Below are positions 27,501 through 36,230 of a stretch of DNA of 64,000 bases, one piece after another. The notes under the pieces are model-generated. The model was given only the letters and a program-made list of their open reading frames with translations, made no database searches and was not told the origin of the DNA. The stretch is from an uncultured Lachnospiraceae bacterium (GTDB lineage Bacteria; Bacillota; Clostridia; Lachnospirales; Lachnospiraceae), in the NCBI GenBank assembly GCA_947626395.1, contig CANQRU010000003.1, forward strand, positions 62,001 through 126,000. Direction: 5' to 3'. Both the position numbers and the translations under genes were made by a program. Each line of letters starts with the position of its first letter. Position 1 is the stretch's first letter.

Positions 27501-30500
27501 CATGGATACTTTCTTTGTCCAGTATCAGCGGAAGTGTAACAATATCCTTGACTTCCTTGCCGTCGACAACTCTTGTCTGTTCCGCCTCCTGCGGGACAAC
27601 GTCCGTCACTACCACGTCTTCCGCGTCTTCCTTTCCGGTACTCTTCACCGTCAGGTAGTAGGTGATGATGTCGTCCTTACCGACGCCCAGTTCGTTCTTC
27701 GTACGCGGTCCGTCAAAACGCTGCTGCTCTTTAATAATCTCGATATTCGGAGCGAACTCCTCGATCTCAACCTTATTGGAGGGCTCTGGTTCCTTCGGCG
27801 GGTTATCATATGCCACCGTGGCGATGTTATTCCAGTGAGTCTCATATGCTACATCCGGAACGATCACCGTAAACGATACTACTTTTGTGTCACCTGCCGG
27901 CATATTTCCTAAATCCCAGGTAATCTCATGGGTTTCCGAATCATAGGCACCGCCATCCGAAATCGCATACGTCGTAACACCTGCGCTATCGCTCTCCGCT
28001 TTCAACTCAAGCGGAATCTTCGCATTGGTTATCCCTGCGCCAAACGTCTTACCGCCCACCTCATAAGAGGACGTTATCACTTCTGCTTCCTGCGGCACTG
28101 TGTCATGAACGATAACACTCTTCGCAGTGCCTTCACCTTTATTCTCGACAGTCAGATAATAGGTAATCTCATTTCTATTCTTGACCGTCAACTTCTCGTT
28201 GGTTATGTTACCATCACTGTTCTTTTCCTGCGTCTTACTGATCGTGACATACGGAGAAGTGTATTCATTCGTATACGCAATCTCTATCGCTTTGTCATTG
28301 TCCTTAGATGTTGTAACGCTGATCTTATTAGATTCGGTAACTTCACCGGATCTGACTGTCGTTTTACGATCCAGACCTTCTATATTCGCCTGCCCATCAT
28401 ACTCGCTTACCGTGATCGTCTTGCCCACAGGCAGATTATAAATTGTTACCTGACCTGCACCGGTGACAGATACTTTTGCCTGCTTACCAGAAAGATTTAT
28501 ATCCGTTCCGGCACTTGTCTCGTAAGAAGTCAGCGCTTCGTCCGTCTCTACTGCAAAGTCATAACGATTCCCCTGAATCTCATTCTGCTTTTCGGCTGAT
28601 GTATATGCATCCCACCTAATCGCTTTTCTGATGGTCAAGTCTACGCCATGGAAACCGGAATCATGGTACGGAGAATTGTATGTGGCGGATGTCATTGCAC
28701 CGGCTACCGGCATATCGATACCCAGGATAGCCGTATAGTCCACCCCTTCGTTACCCGGCTTATACGAGGGTGTCGCGTCAGAATCCGCATTTCTCTTCTG
28801 TCCCGGCACCTTATCGACCGGAGACGCTATATAATCACCTAAATCAACCGTATCACTGGACTCAAATTTCACAGCAAAAGTTCCTGAAGGCAGATGGCTG
28901 AACAGATAGCGGGCTCTATTATCTGATCCGGAATATTGTTCAGGATCTCCTACCAGCAAATCCATCTGCTGCCCGGTTAATATAACAGCATCTTTATTAT
29001 TCTTTGCCTTGTAAACATCATAATCAGCAATATCTGTTGGGTCGCCACCCTCTCTCAATTTCAGCAATGTAACCTTAACATTCTCAAGCCTCGGCTCGCC
29101 ATCACCCTGAAGGCCATCATGATCAGTGTCAAACCAGGTCAATCCTTCCAGTCGGCGATTAACGATAGACGTCTTGTCGCTGGATTCCAATGTGCTGTTA
29201 GACAGGCGGTTTACGACATGATCACCAGGTTTACCCTTGGGAAGATCCAGATCGATATTCATCTGAAGCGTCTTCCCGCCAGGCAAAGTGCCTACCGCGG
29301 CAAATGCAACGATTTCACCCACGTCTTTGCCCGGTTTATATTCCAGAGAGACAGTGTCATAAGGTTCTATCGGTGTCCATTTATTACGATCATCAAATAT
29401 TCCTCTTTCCAACTTTGCCTTACCGGGATCTCCATTACTGTCCTGCGTTACAATGAAATCTTCACTCTTTATTGGACGATAAGCAGGATTTGTCGTATAA
29501 TAGAACTTCAGGTTACCACTGACGGGCGTGCTCTTATCCGTAAAATTCGCCGTGAAATTCAGCACATTCAATGGGCCTGTAAAGCTTGACGCACCGTCTC
29601 CATTATACGGAAGGCTCTCTATGATCACCTGCTCCTCAAGATCATTCTCACTATCATTACCAACCAGCATCTCATAGGTCATCGTGCTGCCAACCTCAAC
29701 ATACACGTTCTTAGCACGTTTCACCACGTTGGACGAATTCAAACGAGAGATATTGATCGTAGCAGACGCCACATTGTTATTATACTTTTTGAACTCACGC
29801 TTGTTGCTATCGTAATCACTCCAGATCTTTACATTATTGGTAATTACCTGCTGATCTACTACATCCTCCTTCGTATTTCCTTCCTTACCAATCTTACATG
29901 TGAAATAAATCGGTCCTATGGGAGTCGTCTCAGCGGTTATAGGAAAATCTTTAAGTTCGATCGTCCACTTTAGTGTCGTCGTTCCATCAGGATTAGGTCT
30001 CGCAACAGTAGTAATTGACTTTCCTCCCTTTACACTTCCAGGCGAATGACCATTCACATCACCGCTATAATCTTCAGCACTTCCGATCACACTGCCGGGG
30101 TCTTCCAAATACTCAAGCTCTTTGGGCAGCGTGTCTTCTATATACACAGTATCCGTGATCTTATTACTTCCATCAGAACTTGCTACCGCTACTTCGATAT
30201 TAGGATTCAGCACGAAATCCACAAAACGTTGTTTGTCATCCATGCTAAATGTACTCTTATCAAGCGTCCATGTCCCTGTAACAGAATCATATGCTTTCTG
30301 AGCGACATTTTTTGAAATAGAAGTACTATGCCCTACTACGAGACAGGCATCGCCACCCTTGACATAACCTGTACCGGCAGAAGTCCAATTGCCCTGATGA
30401 CTATCATATATACTCTTTTTAAAATCAGTTACATGTGCGTCTGTATTTGGTCTTTCTCCATTTTTACCGCCACTTTGACCTTTTGCTTTCCCTTCACCAT

Positions 30501-33500
30501 ACACGGATGACCACCAGAATTCGCTGGTAACCCCTTTTCCTTCTGACAGGAATTTACACTGCTTGCCTGCATTATTTTTTCCTCCAATAGATGACCTGTC
30601 ACCTCTTGTCGGGAATCCTACTTTTACATATTCAGTATATTCGGCATCTGAAAGGGGTTTGCCTGCTCGCTCAGGATATTTTTCATCTCTCCATGCGGTA
30701 GCATATTTTTCTACTTCATTCTTCCTCCACGCATGAGCTGTATGGGTGATCATATATACTTGATCTGTCGGGCAGTCATCTTTCACTTTTCCGTCGATCA
30801 CCTCAATCAAATGCGTTCTTCCGGAATCCGCTACGCCACGCCACTCTATCAGAAACGCCACACATTGGCCGTTCTGCTTTGCCTCTTCATAGGTGTTATA
30901 GAATATCAAATCATCTGGGGTCGCCTCCTGCATTTCCTGATCACTTGACCAATTCTTTTTATCAGGTTTGATACCCCATAATTTCAAGGCATTTGCAGCA
31001 GACATCTGATTTCCGCCATCTACGACGCTTCGGTCGCCACTACTTACGCCACTACTGCTTACCGCATCCGGCTCGAAGAAATCCGCATCGAACTTAATCA
31101 TCTGGTCAACAGCGACACCCAGCCACTGGCCATCAGCTCCATTGTAGAAAACAACATCCTCCAAGCTTACCGGCTTACCCGGCATTGCCCAATCACGACC
31201 ATTTTCCCATCCTTCTTCAATAAGAGGATGTCCCCATCCCTGTTTATAAGCATGATAAACGATTTCGTTATCAATCGTTCCCGGTCTTTCCAGCGGGAAA
31301 TCATTTTGCGCTGTCCACACGGAATTATCTATCTTACGATCACCAACTTTAGCGTCGCTTGACGTTAATGTAACATGGAAGGTTCCGGAACCCATCTTCT
31401 GCTGCGCCGCACCGTCATCCCACTCTGTCTCATCAGCATTTACATACGCTTTCTGAACCGCCCAAATCTCGCCCGTTGAGAAGATTGCACGCTGAAGTTT
31501 CCAGTACTGCATGCCAATTTCATCCTTGTTATAATACGTAGTAGTCACATTACTTGCGCCTACATACGTATATGGCACCTTCATTTGTGCCAGCGCTTCC
31601 CGAATCCTGTAGCCACTGACTTTTACTTTAACAGTATTATTGGCTCCATATTCGAAACTCCACTCGCCGCCATCGTAACATGTACGATACGCATTGGCCT
31701 CATTTATCCATTCGTTCCACGGAAGAACATTGGATGCATACGGATTCGTGGACTGAATCTCACGTCCATCCGGCTGTATCTTATCACCCTCATTAAGATT
31801 AGGGCCTGCGCTCCAGAACTTAACCGGATAGTCGGTCAATTCATTCCCCCTATAAGTATAGGAACCGCTTACCCCCTCTTTTGATCCTACGTAGTCATTC
31901 GTCATTGTCAAGGTAAAAGTGATGTCTTCACTCTCGTCCGGAAGTTCCATTCCTACAAGACCTTTTGTTTTGCTTTCGCCCACAAGTTCAATTGACACGC
32001 CGAAAACACCCAGACGGCCTTTGACTAAAGTTGATTCCGTCGTACGATTGGGCGCTGTAGAATTGCCAGTACTGAAGTCAAACGTACCAAACGATAATGT
32101 TGAGTTATCGTTATCCAGATGCACCTTAAGATCCATCATCAACCGGGCAGAGATCGTAACTGCGGGAGGTTCAACAGTCATATATTCCTTCTTGTGATGC
32201 TCCTTGCATTCATGATTGGAATCTGTCGCCAACGTATCGCCCGTCGGGTACTTTACATCAACATTCACATCTTTATTCTCGTAAGAAGGTACACTTGCAG
32301 AAGCATATTCCACGCCGACATCATTACCCTCAAGCCAGTATGTGAATTTGGGCTGTAATGTCTCCCTATTCTTCATCGCCAGAACACGGACCACAACAGA
32401 CATCTGACGGTTGGAATTACCAATAGCCGCAGTCTCATCATTCTTCGGGACCAGAAGATAACTGCCGCGAAGAACCTGTCTGTCACCCATATCCGTCACT
32501 TTATACGCCATTTCGGGAACCGTATTCATCCAACCCATGGCGTCCGTTGCGAACTGTGCCTGATCCACGGAACATGGCAGCACAAGTTCAAAGTAAATTC
32601 TGCCTGTCTCGAACAACTGTCCCCCTTCTTCTTGCGTACCGGTTGAAAGATCCACTGTATATGCGACCGTATCGTATGTACGCACAATATCATTAGTTTT
32701 GGATTTGTCGTTTCCAGGACCAGCGCTTTCATCCATTTCAACGCTGCCGCCGGTAAGCATGGCATATCCATTATCATTCTTTCCTTTGGCCAGAGCAGCA
32801 CATTTGATCACTGCCTTATCCTCCCGGAGACGTTTGCCAATTTTGGTTGGGTTAACTACGGAGAATGTGGTCATCCATGTCGTTGGCTTAATATCAGGTG
32901 TCTCGGGTTGGGCTGAATAAGTAATTTCATACGTCTCGCCATCATTCGATGAACTAAGCTCAAGAAAAGCTCTGTCATTATCTGTGCCCCGTGTGTACGT
33001 TGCTATTTTCGGATCCAAAACATTACCATTTTCATCGGTCTTTGTACATTTTACCTCTACAGTAAGTGTTATCGGATTGCCGTCATAGGTTTCCGGAGAC
33101 ACTTGCACATCCTTAAAGAGTTCAATCCTTACCGGCTCATCATTATCCGCGAACGTATAGCCCGCAAGGAATTTATTTTCCGGAACCGTGATCGTTATCT
33201 TTATCTCACCCACGGTTGTTTCCAGTTCCCGGCTGATCGCCGATACCATTCTATTACTGTCTTCGTCCCATGCCGTGTAAACTACATGATACGTGGTCTC
33301 CGTCTTCGGGGTCAGCGTATTTCCTGCCTTATTCCACTCCTCCGGCTCACTCACGTCAGAAGCTACTGTGAATACTTTCACCTTGTAATCGATAGATGTG
33401 GGCATTCCTTCGTACCACGGAGTATTGTCATCGATTACCAGTTCCTTCTTCGCGGTCACGCCCTCCAGAAGAGAAATCTCCTGCCCCTCATATACCACAC

Positions 33501-35052
33501 CATTTTCAAGGCTCTCAGGGAACGTAAACTCCACTCCATCGACCACGCCATCACTGAACACCTCTTCTTTGGAGCAGATCGGGCAGACAAATTCACACTT
33601 GTGGGCAGGTCTGTAGCCACACTCTTCGTTGTGGACATGAACTGCCGGCTCCTCCTCTTCCGAAAAGAAGTCGTCATCGCTATCCGCATGGGTGTCCCCT
33701 GTCCCTTCCTGACTCTCTTCGGTCGCGGAAGGTGCAGTTGTCTCAGCTGCGTTTGTCTCTTTCTCAGACTCGGACTCTGTTGTCTCTACTGCGCTCGTCT
33801 CTTCCTCAGACTCGGACGCCGTTGTCTCAGCTGCGCTCGTCTCTTCCTCAGACTCGGACGCTGTTGTCTCAGCTGCGCTCGTCTCCTCGGTCTCGGCTGC
33901 ACTCGTCTCGACCACGGTCGTTTCTTCCTCGGTCTGAGATGCCGTCGTCTCCGCTGCGCTCGTCTCTTCCTCAGTCTGAGGCGCAGTCGTCTCCGCTACG
34001 GTCGTCTCTTTCTCAGTCTCGGGTGCTGTCGTCTCCGCTGCAGTCGTCTCCTCCTCGGTCTCGGCTGCGCTCGTCTCTATCTTTCCATAATATTCATCAA
34101 CTACTCCCGGGCCTTCATTGAACCATCCCATGGCTACCGGTGCATCTGCGATCACCACCTGGGACGCTTCCGTCTCGGTCTCGGCGGTCTCTTCTGCCGG
34201 GGTCTCAGCCGGAGCTTCCGTCGGCTCGCTTTCCAGAGCCTTCTCCGATGCTTCCGTCGGCTCGGCTGCCAGAGTCTCTGTCGCGGCAGTCTCTTCCGCT
34301 GTGGTCTCGTCTGCGACGGCCTCGGTGCTTTCTTCTACCGTGGTTTCAGTCTCAGCCGCGGTAGTCTCGGCTGCAGCTTCTGTGGTTTCTGCCGGCGCTT
34401 CGGTCTGATCAGTTGCCGTAGTCTCTTCCGGTGCCTCGGTCTGATCGGCCGCCGAAGTCTCTGCCGGCGCTTCGGTCTGATCGGCCGCCGAAGTCTCTGC
34501 CGGCGCCTCGGTCGGCTCGGTTGCCTGGGTCTCTACCGGAGCTTCAGTCGGTGCATCTGCCTGAGTGTCAGCCAGAGCTTCGGTCAGATCATCCGTCTCA
34601 CCGTCAGCGTCTTCCGTTACGTTTTCGACAACGATCTCGGATATCTCTCCCTCGATATTCTGTCCTTCTTTGAGTGCCTCTTCATATTTGCAGGGGCTTC
34701 CCGGATCATAGCCGCAGTCTTCCGTATGGGTCGGATGATGGATACATAATCCGTCCTCATACGATACCTCTTCTTCCTGCTCTTCCGGCTCAACGACCGT
34801 TATGGAAGTCTCGCCCTGCTGAATCTCCTCGTACTCCGGCTCTGTCTCGGAATTCTCTGAATTCACATACGACGCCGCTTCGGAACTGCTGACTGCCCAC
34901 GCGTCGATGCCTACGCTCGTAAACACCATGCTCAGGGCCAGAACGCCCGCGGTGATGCGCTTCGTCATCTTCTTCCGGCTGAAATTCCGCGCGAATGCGC
35001 CAAGCCGTCCGAGTCCTGTGTTCGCAAGTCTCATTTCTTTCCTCTCCTTCAT
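24538..35052 (-). CDS. Giant wall-anchored surface protein with seven DUF11 repeats
   Basis: 3504 residues, one uninterrupted frame. Signal segment about 31-53 (ends DAWA); Cys motif CIHHPTHTEDCGY near 105; Thr/Glu/Ala-rich stalk about 150-445; second motif HVHNEECGY with CPIC near 471-498; a long beta-rich region about 500-1960; an SdrD-B-like module (LTWFDTDHDGLQGDGE, about 1965-2140); a SpaA/prealbumin-like module to 2260; seven DUF11 repeats of about 160 residues (2265-3385) with VTYYLTVTN-like cores; six PGGN units; then APMTGD, a membrane helix and KKKDEEDA. It is probably an adhesin attached by the adjacent sortase. Start ATG 35052 follows GGGAG; a TTG or ATT 12 codons earlier is less likely. 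The core is AT-richer than its neighbours. Confidence 0.9.
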   Translation of the reverse strand: MKERKEMRLANTGLGRLGAFARNFSRKKMTKRITAGVLALSMVFTSVGIDAWAVSSSEAASYVNSENSETEPEYEEIQQGETSITVVEPEEQEEEVSYEDGLCIHHPTHTEDCGYDPGSPCKYEEALKEGQNIEGEISEIVVENVTEDADGETDDLTEALADTQADAPTEAPVETQATEPTEAPAETSAADQTEAPAETSAADQTEAPEETTATDQTEAPAETTEAAAETTAAETETTVEESTEAVADETTAEETAATETLAAEPTEASEKALESEPTEAPAETPAEETAETETEASQVVIADAPVAMGWFNEGPGVVDEYYGKIETSAAETEEETTAAETTAPETEKETTVAETTAPQTEEETSAAETTASQTEEETTVVETSAAETEETSAAETTASESEEETSAAETTASESEEETSAVETTESESEKETNAAETTAPSATEESQEGTGDTHADSDDDFFSEEEEPAVHVHNEECGYRPAHKCEFVCPICSKEEVFSDGVVDGVEFTFPESLENGVVYEGQEISLLEGVTAKKELVIDDNTPWYEGMPTSIDYKVKVFTVASDVSEPEEWNKAGNTLTPKTETTYHVVYTAWDEDSNRMVSAISRELETTVGEIKITITVPENKFLAGYTFADNDEPVRIELFKDVQVSPETYDGNPITLTVEVKCTKTDENGNVLDPKIATYTRGTDNDRAFLELSSSNDGETYEITYSAQPETPDIKPTTWMTTFSVVNPTKIGKRLREDKAVIKCAALAKGKNDNGYAMLTGGSVEMDESAGPGNDKSKTNDIVRTYDTVAYTVDLSTGTQEEGGQLFETGRIYFELVLPCSVDQAQFATDAMGWMNTVPEMAYKVTDMGDRQVLRGSYLLVPKNDETAAIGNSNRQMSVVVRVLAMKNRETLQPKFTYWLEGNDVGVEYASASVPSYENKDVNVDVKYPTGDTLATDSNHECKEHHKKEYMTVEPPAVTISARLMMDLKVHLDNDNSTLSFGTFDFSTGNSTAPNRTTESTLVKGRLGVFGVSIELVGESKTKGLVGMELPDESEDITFTLTMTNDYVGSKEGVSGSYTYRGNELTDYPVKFWSAGPNLNEGDKIQPDGREIQSTNPYASNVLPWNEWINEANAYRTCYDGGEWSFEYGANNTVKVKVSGYRIREALAQMKVPYTYVGASNVTTTYYNKDEIGMQYWKLQRAIFSTGEIWAVQKAYVNADETEWDDGAAQQKMGSGTFHVTLTSSDAKVGDRKIDNSVWTAQNDFPLERPGTIDNEIVYHAYKQGWGHPLIEEGWENGRDWAMPGKPVSLEDVVFYNGADGQWLGVAVDQMIKFDADFFEPDAVSSSGVSSGDRSVVDGGNQMSAANALKLWGIKPDKKNWSSDQEMQEATPDDLIFYNTYEEAKQNGQCVAFLIEWRGVADSGRTHLIEVIDGKVKDDCPTDQVYMITHTAHAWRKNEVEKYATAWRDEKYPERAGKPLSDAEYTEYVKVGFPTRGDRSSIGGKNNAGKQCKFLSEGKGVTSEFWWSSVYGEGKAKGQSGGKNGERPNTDAHVTDFKKSIYDSHQGNWTSAGTGYVKGGDACLVVGHSTSISKNVAQKAYDSVTGTWTLDKSTFSMDDKQRFVDFVLNPNIEVAVASSDGSNKITDTVYIEDTLPKELEYLEDPGSVIGSAEDYSGDVNGHSPGSVKGGKSITTVARPNPDGTTTLKWTIELKDFPITAETTPIGPIYFTCKIGKEGNTKEDVVDQQVITNNVKIWSDYDSNKREFKKYNNNVASATINISRLNSSNVVKRAKNVYVEVGSTMTYEMLVGNDSENDLEEQVIIESLPYNGDGASSFTGPLNVLNFTANFTDKSTPVSGNLKFYYTTNPAYRPIKSEDFIVTQDSNGDPGKAKLERGIFDDRNKWTPIEPYDTVSLEYKPGKDVGEIVAFAAVGTLPGGKTLQMNIDLDLPKGKPGDHVVNRLSNSTLESSDKTSIVNRRLEGLTWFDTDHDGLQGDGEPRLENVKVTLLKLREGGDPTDIADYDVYKAKNNKDAVILTGQQMDLLVGDPEQYSGSDNRARYLFSHLPSGTFAVKFESSDTVDLGDYIASPVDKVPGQKRNADSDATPSYKPGNEGVDYTAILGIDMPVAGAMTSATYNSPYHDSGFHGVDLTIRKAIRWDAYTSAEKQNEIQGNRYDFAVETDEALTSYETSAGTDINLSGKQAKVSVTGAGQVTIYNLPVGKTITVSEYDGQANIEGLDRKTTVRSGEVTESNKISVTTSKDNDKAIEIAYTNEYTSPYVTISKTQEKNSDGNITNEKLTVKNRNEITYYLTVENKGEGTAKSVIVHDTVPQEAEVITSSYEVGGKTFGAGITNAKIPLELKAESDSAGVTTYAISDGGAYDSETHEITWDLGNMPAGDTKVVSFTVIVPDVAYETHWNNIATVAYDNPPKEPEPSNKVEIEEFAPNIEIIKEQQRFDGPRTKNELGVGKDDIITYYLTVKSTGKEDAEDVVVTDVVPQEAEQTRVVDGKEVKDIVTLPLILDKESIHAVRKHADGTTYDDPDLKHGYNESTNTITWYLGDIPVGESVEVSFQVSVPDVDTVTRWANAGAAKYGNNPNGPEEEIPTNKVEIEELAPHILIEKEQSVNGGTRTKAYDIPDGVDGGDRVTYYLTVTSDGSEAAQQVTVKDIVPQTAEQIRVEDDGTVRRDTVDLPLILDKSTISAKKIGKWGEGGLKYMSDYNENTHEIRWDLGDIPVGGIVEVSFTVEVPDVKYETIWDNVGRTSYKNDPHKEETPEIPSNHVRIEEEGVTLIQEKTHAVNDEKPTTKPLQVKDKDIVTYAIKVTNNGPSTANDILVYDSIPEGEPELTLVEGSISEGGELQADSKSIIWKIEKLEKGESATVSFQVEVHDTDHNQTWKNIAYVYHDPQNPDPEDPDPKNPEDPWEPTNDVEEEEKFPVLTIEKEQSSNREPRTKNGIRVYGEDTVRYYLVVKNTGGEAATDVEIRDVVPQQALQTEIIDGEKQQKTVELPLILKEDSSTVSGYAISNNGTYTESEKTITWKFEEIPAGGSVEVTFDVTVPEKVGVYEWTNTGAVKYDNDPKKDPEDPWTPSNEVKIKEQTPELTQTKTQAVNGGSADALTRTVIEDDEVTYYITVTNTSDADAESVKIYDAIPEAVPANGAKLTVAKNADGSDRISDGGKLRADGSAIDWTIALIPARSTKTVEFTVVVPDVSENTKWTNIAYVHPNDPDDPDPKDPDPENPEDPWNPTPEVEIEEKYPIVSIVKEQSSAGHERTRNAFSVTGGDIVTYYLTVTNSGEETAEKVVVEDQIPQKTIQGDDLPLSLVEGSITEGGQLQSDGITIVWEIGDMGAGTSKTVSFQVIVPYAAGTKNWRNVATTWYENPPADPENPENPPEGSKENPTPSNEVEVQKNNPGGNPGGNPGGNPGGNPGGNPGGNPGTEIPDNPTPLAEFPDSPVPLAGFETIEDEDVPLAFLAPMTGDNKPVGAAALFGLLALGMMGAFGILGFKKKDEEDA
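24775..24850 (-). repeat. 12-base tandem repeat encoding PGGN
   Basis: Six copies of a 12-base unit coding Pro-Gly-Gly-Asn near the C-terminus of the giant protein, with only third-position differences. It probably forms a flexible wall-spanning spacer. Confidence 0.85.
33725..34580 (-). repeat. Degenerate tandem repeats encoding a Thr/Glu/Ala-rich stalk
   Basis: Repeats with units such as TEAPAETSAADQ and ESEEETSAAETTA in the N-terminal part of the giant protein. Likely a glycosylatable or extended stalk; copy number may vary between strains. Confidence 0.8.
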
Positions 35053-35208
35053 AATTTTTATCTCCCTTTCCTTTGATCTATGGATCATATTTTTCGATTA
35101 ACTGCAAATACTCACCACTGTTCCCCTTTGCGAAATCACGCCGCTCGTGCCGCGCATTTTCAAGGAAACAGCCGCGAAACTACAATAAGATGCGATTGTC
35201 CGCCGCGC

Positions 35209-35769
35209 TTATACCACCCGGAATACGGGTTGGGCGATGGACCTGGCAGCGGACTTCGCCTTCGCCGCGCCGGGCGCCAGTGCAGAATGAATCAGACACA
35301 TCAGTTCCAATGTGCTCCGAAAATAAAGCCGCTGGGCCTTCCAGCAGACTTCTCCCTGCCAGCTGTTGTGCTGGCGGCAGATGACACGGACGAGAAATGC
35401 TTCCTTGCGCCTGGCGTCGCCGCGGCGGCCAAGGCCCGTAAGACGTGCAGCGTCAGATACGACCGGTTTCGCCGCGTCTGTGGCCGTGGATGATTCGCCG
35501 GTCGATTCCATGACAGATACGCTGCCCACGCCGTGGGCAACCGGGCGTCTCCTGCGTCCGGTCTCGAAGGTCCGAAGGACCGAGTCCGCAGAAAGGGGCT
35601 TTTCTTCATCCAACCATTCGTTTATCATAAGAAGAGCCTGATCCAGGCCCGCAAAGGACACAGCCTGGCCGTGAGACATCCGGTTAATCACACCGGTCAC
35701 ACCGCCGTCGGCTGCCATTTCCGTATGGAGCAGAAAAACGGATGTGTTTTTCAGAAACTGTTCAGCCAT
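35209..35769 (-). CDS. 186-residue protein with two similar short motifs
   Basis: Not a family I can name with confidence. The N-terminal half has GGVTGVINRMSHGQAVSFAG followed by LDQALLMINEWLDE. The C-terminal half has RQHNSWQGEVCWKAQRLYFR followed by STLELMCLIHSAL. Both follow the pattern of two strands, an aromatic, then a leucine-rich helix, so the protein may be an internal duplication of a domain of about 45 residues, with a disordered Arg/Ala-rich linker between (about 65-125). I recall short RQNxxWQGxxxW domains in Lachnospiraceae but cannot check. It has an ideal site AAAGGAGG and lies 156 bases upstream of the giant adhesin on the same strand, so it is probably its operon partner. 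Confidence 0.6.
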   Translation of the reverse strand: MAEQFLKNTSVFLLHTEMAADGGVTGVINRMSHGQAVSFAGLDQALLMINEWLDEEKPLSADSVLRTFETGRRRRPVAHGVGSVSVMESTGESSTATDAAKPVVSDAARLTGLGRRGDARRKEAFLVRVICRQHNSWQGEVCWKAQRLYFRSTLELMCLIHSALAPGAAKAKSAARSIAQPVFRVV

Positions 35770-35783
35770 GTGTCCTCCTTTCC

Positions 35784-35800
35784 TATACCGCTACGGTATA
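35784..35800. promoter_or_regulatory. Perfect 7-bp palindrome next to the ribosome site of the 186-residue gene
   Basis: TATACCG-CTA-CGGTATA lies nine bases from the AAAGGAGG of the gene starting at 35769. It may act as an operator or as a leader hairpin controlling translation. Confidence 0.4.
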
Positions 35801-35814
35801 TGGTCGGCGGGTAG

Positions 35815-35850
35815 TGTCGTAGAGTGGCGTACTCTACGACATTTTCTTTT
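35815..35850. terminator. Perfect 11-bp hairpin in the leader of the surface locus
   Basis: TGTCGTAGAGT and ACTCTACGACA with a five-base loop, followed on the plus strand by TTTTCTTTT. On the minus strand it lies in the leader of the 186-residue gene, without a T-run; on the plus strand it looks like a terminator, although no plus-strand gene ends nearby. Confidence 0.5.
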
Positions 35851-35855
35851 GTGTA

Positions 35856-35894
35856 AGTATAGTAAACGCCATGCGGAATGGCTGATCTTAGCCA
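35856..35894 (-). promoter_or_regulatory. Candidate -10 (TATACT) with upstream inverted repeat for the surface locus
   Basis: TATACT at 35856-35861 (minus) has no good -35. The inverted repeat TGGCT-6-AGCCA at 35879-35894 lies at the -35 region and could bind an activator. Confidence 0.35.
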
Positions 35895-36117
35895 ATACTT
35901 CTTCTCAGTGAGACAAAATAAGACATCCACTTATGAAATGGATGTCTCTGCTTGATGATACATGCCGGACTGAAATTTCACCACAGCCATCCGGTTTTCT
36001 TTTTTATACTATTCTTTATACAACAGGTTCGCATGGCCCTATAGCTGCCGGCAAGATTCATTTTATCGATTCATTTTATTAAATCAACACCTGCCTTCAA
36101 TGACTTTCAATTTCTCA

Positions 36118-36146
36118 TTGCATTTTTCCTAATGATGTGTTATGAT
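36118..36146 (+). promoter_or_regulatory. Promoter of the Rpn-type nuclease gene
   Basis: TTGCAT (36118-36123), a 17-base spacer, TATGAT (36141-36146). It implies a leader of about 295 bases. Confidence 0.55.
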
Positions 36147-36153
36147 AATCACA

Positions 36154-36174
36154 TCGGCGGGCGCTCTGTCGCCT
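36154..36174 (+). other. Hairpin at the start of the Rpn leader
   Basis: GGCGGGCG and CGCCTGCC arms (one G-U pair) with loop CTCTGT, then CTTT. It shares CTCTGTCGCCTGCCC exactly with 43360-43375, see findings. Confidence 0.4.
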
Positions 36175-36230
36175 GCCCTTTATGCTTTTCTGGCATCGTG
36201 CCTGGATTTTCTCCGGCAGATTCCATGTCA

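Noticed and set aside
33103..34749. A 548-codon plus-strand frame rich in Cys, Leu, Arg and Ser
   Set aside because: It mirrors the Thr/Glu-rich stalk repeats of the giant adhesin; the repetition comes from the real gene on the other strand.
24538..35052. Assembly error or frameshift in the giant gene
   Set aside because: The frame is open over 10.5 kb with a sensible domain order, signal peptide and anchor, although the repeat counts should be treated with care.
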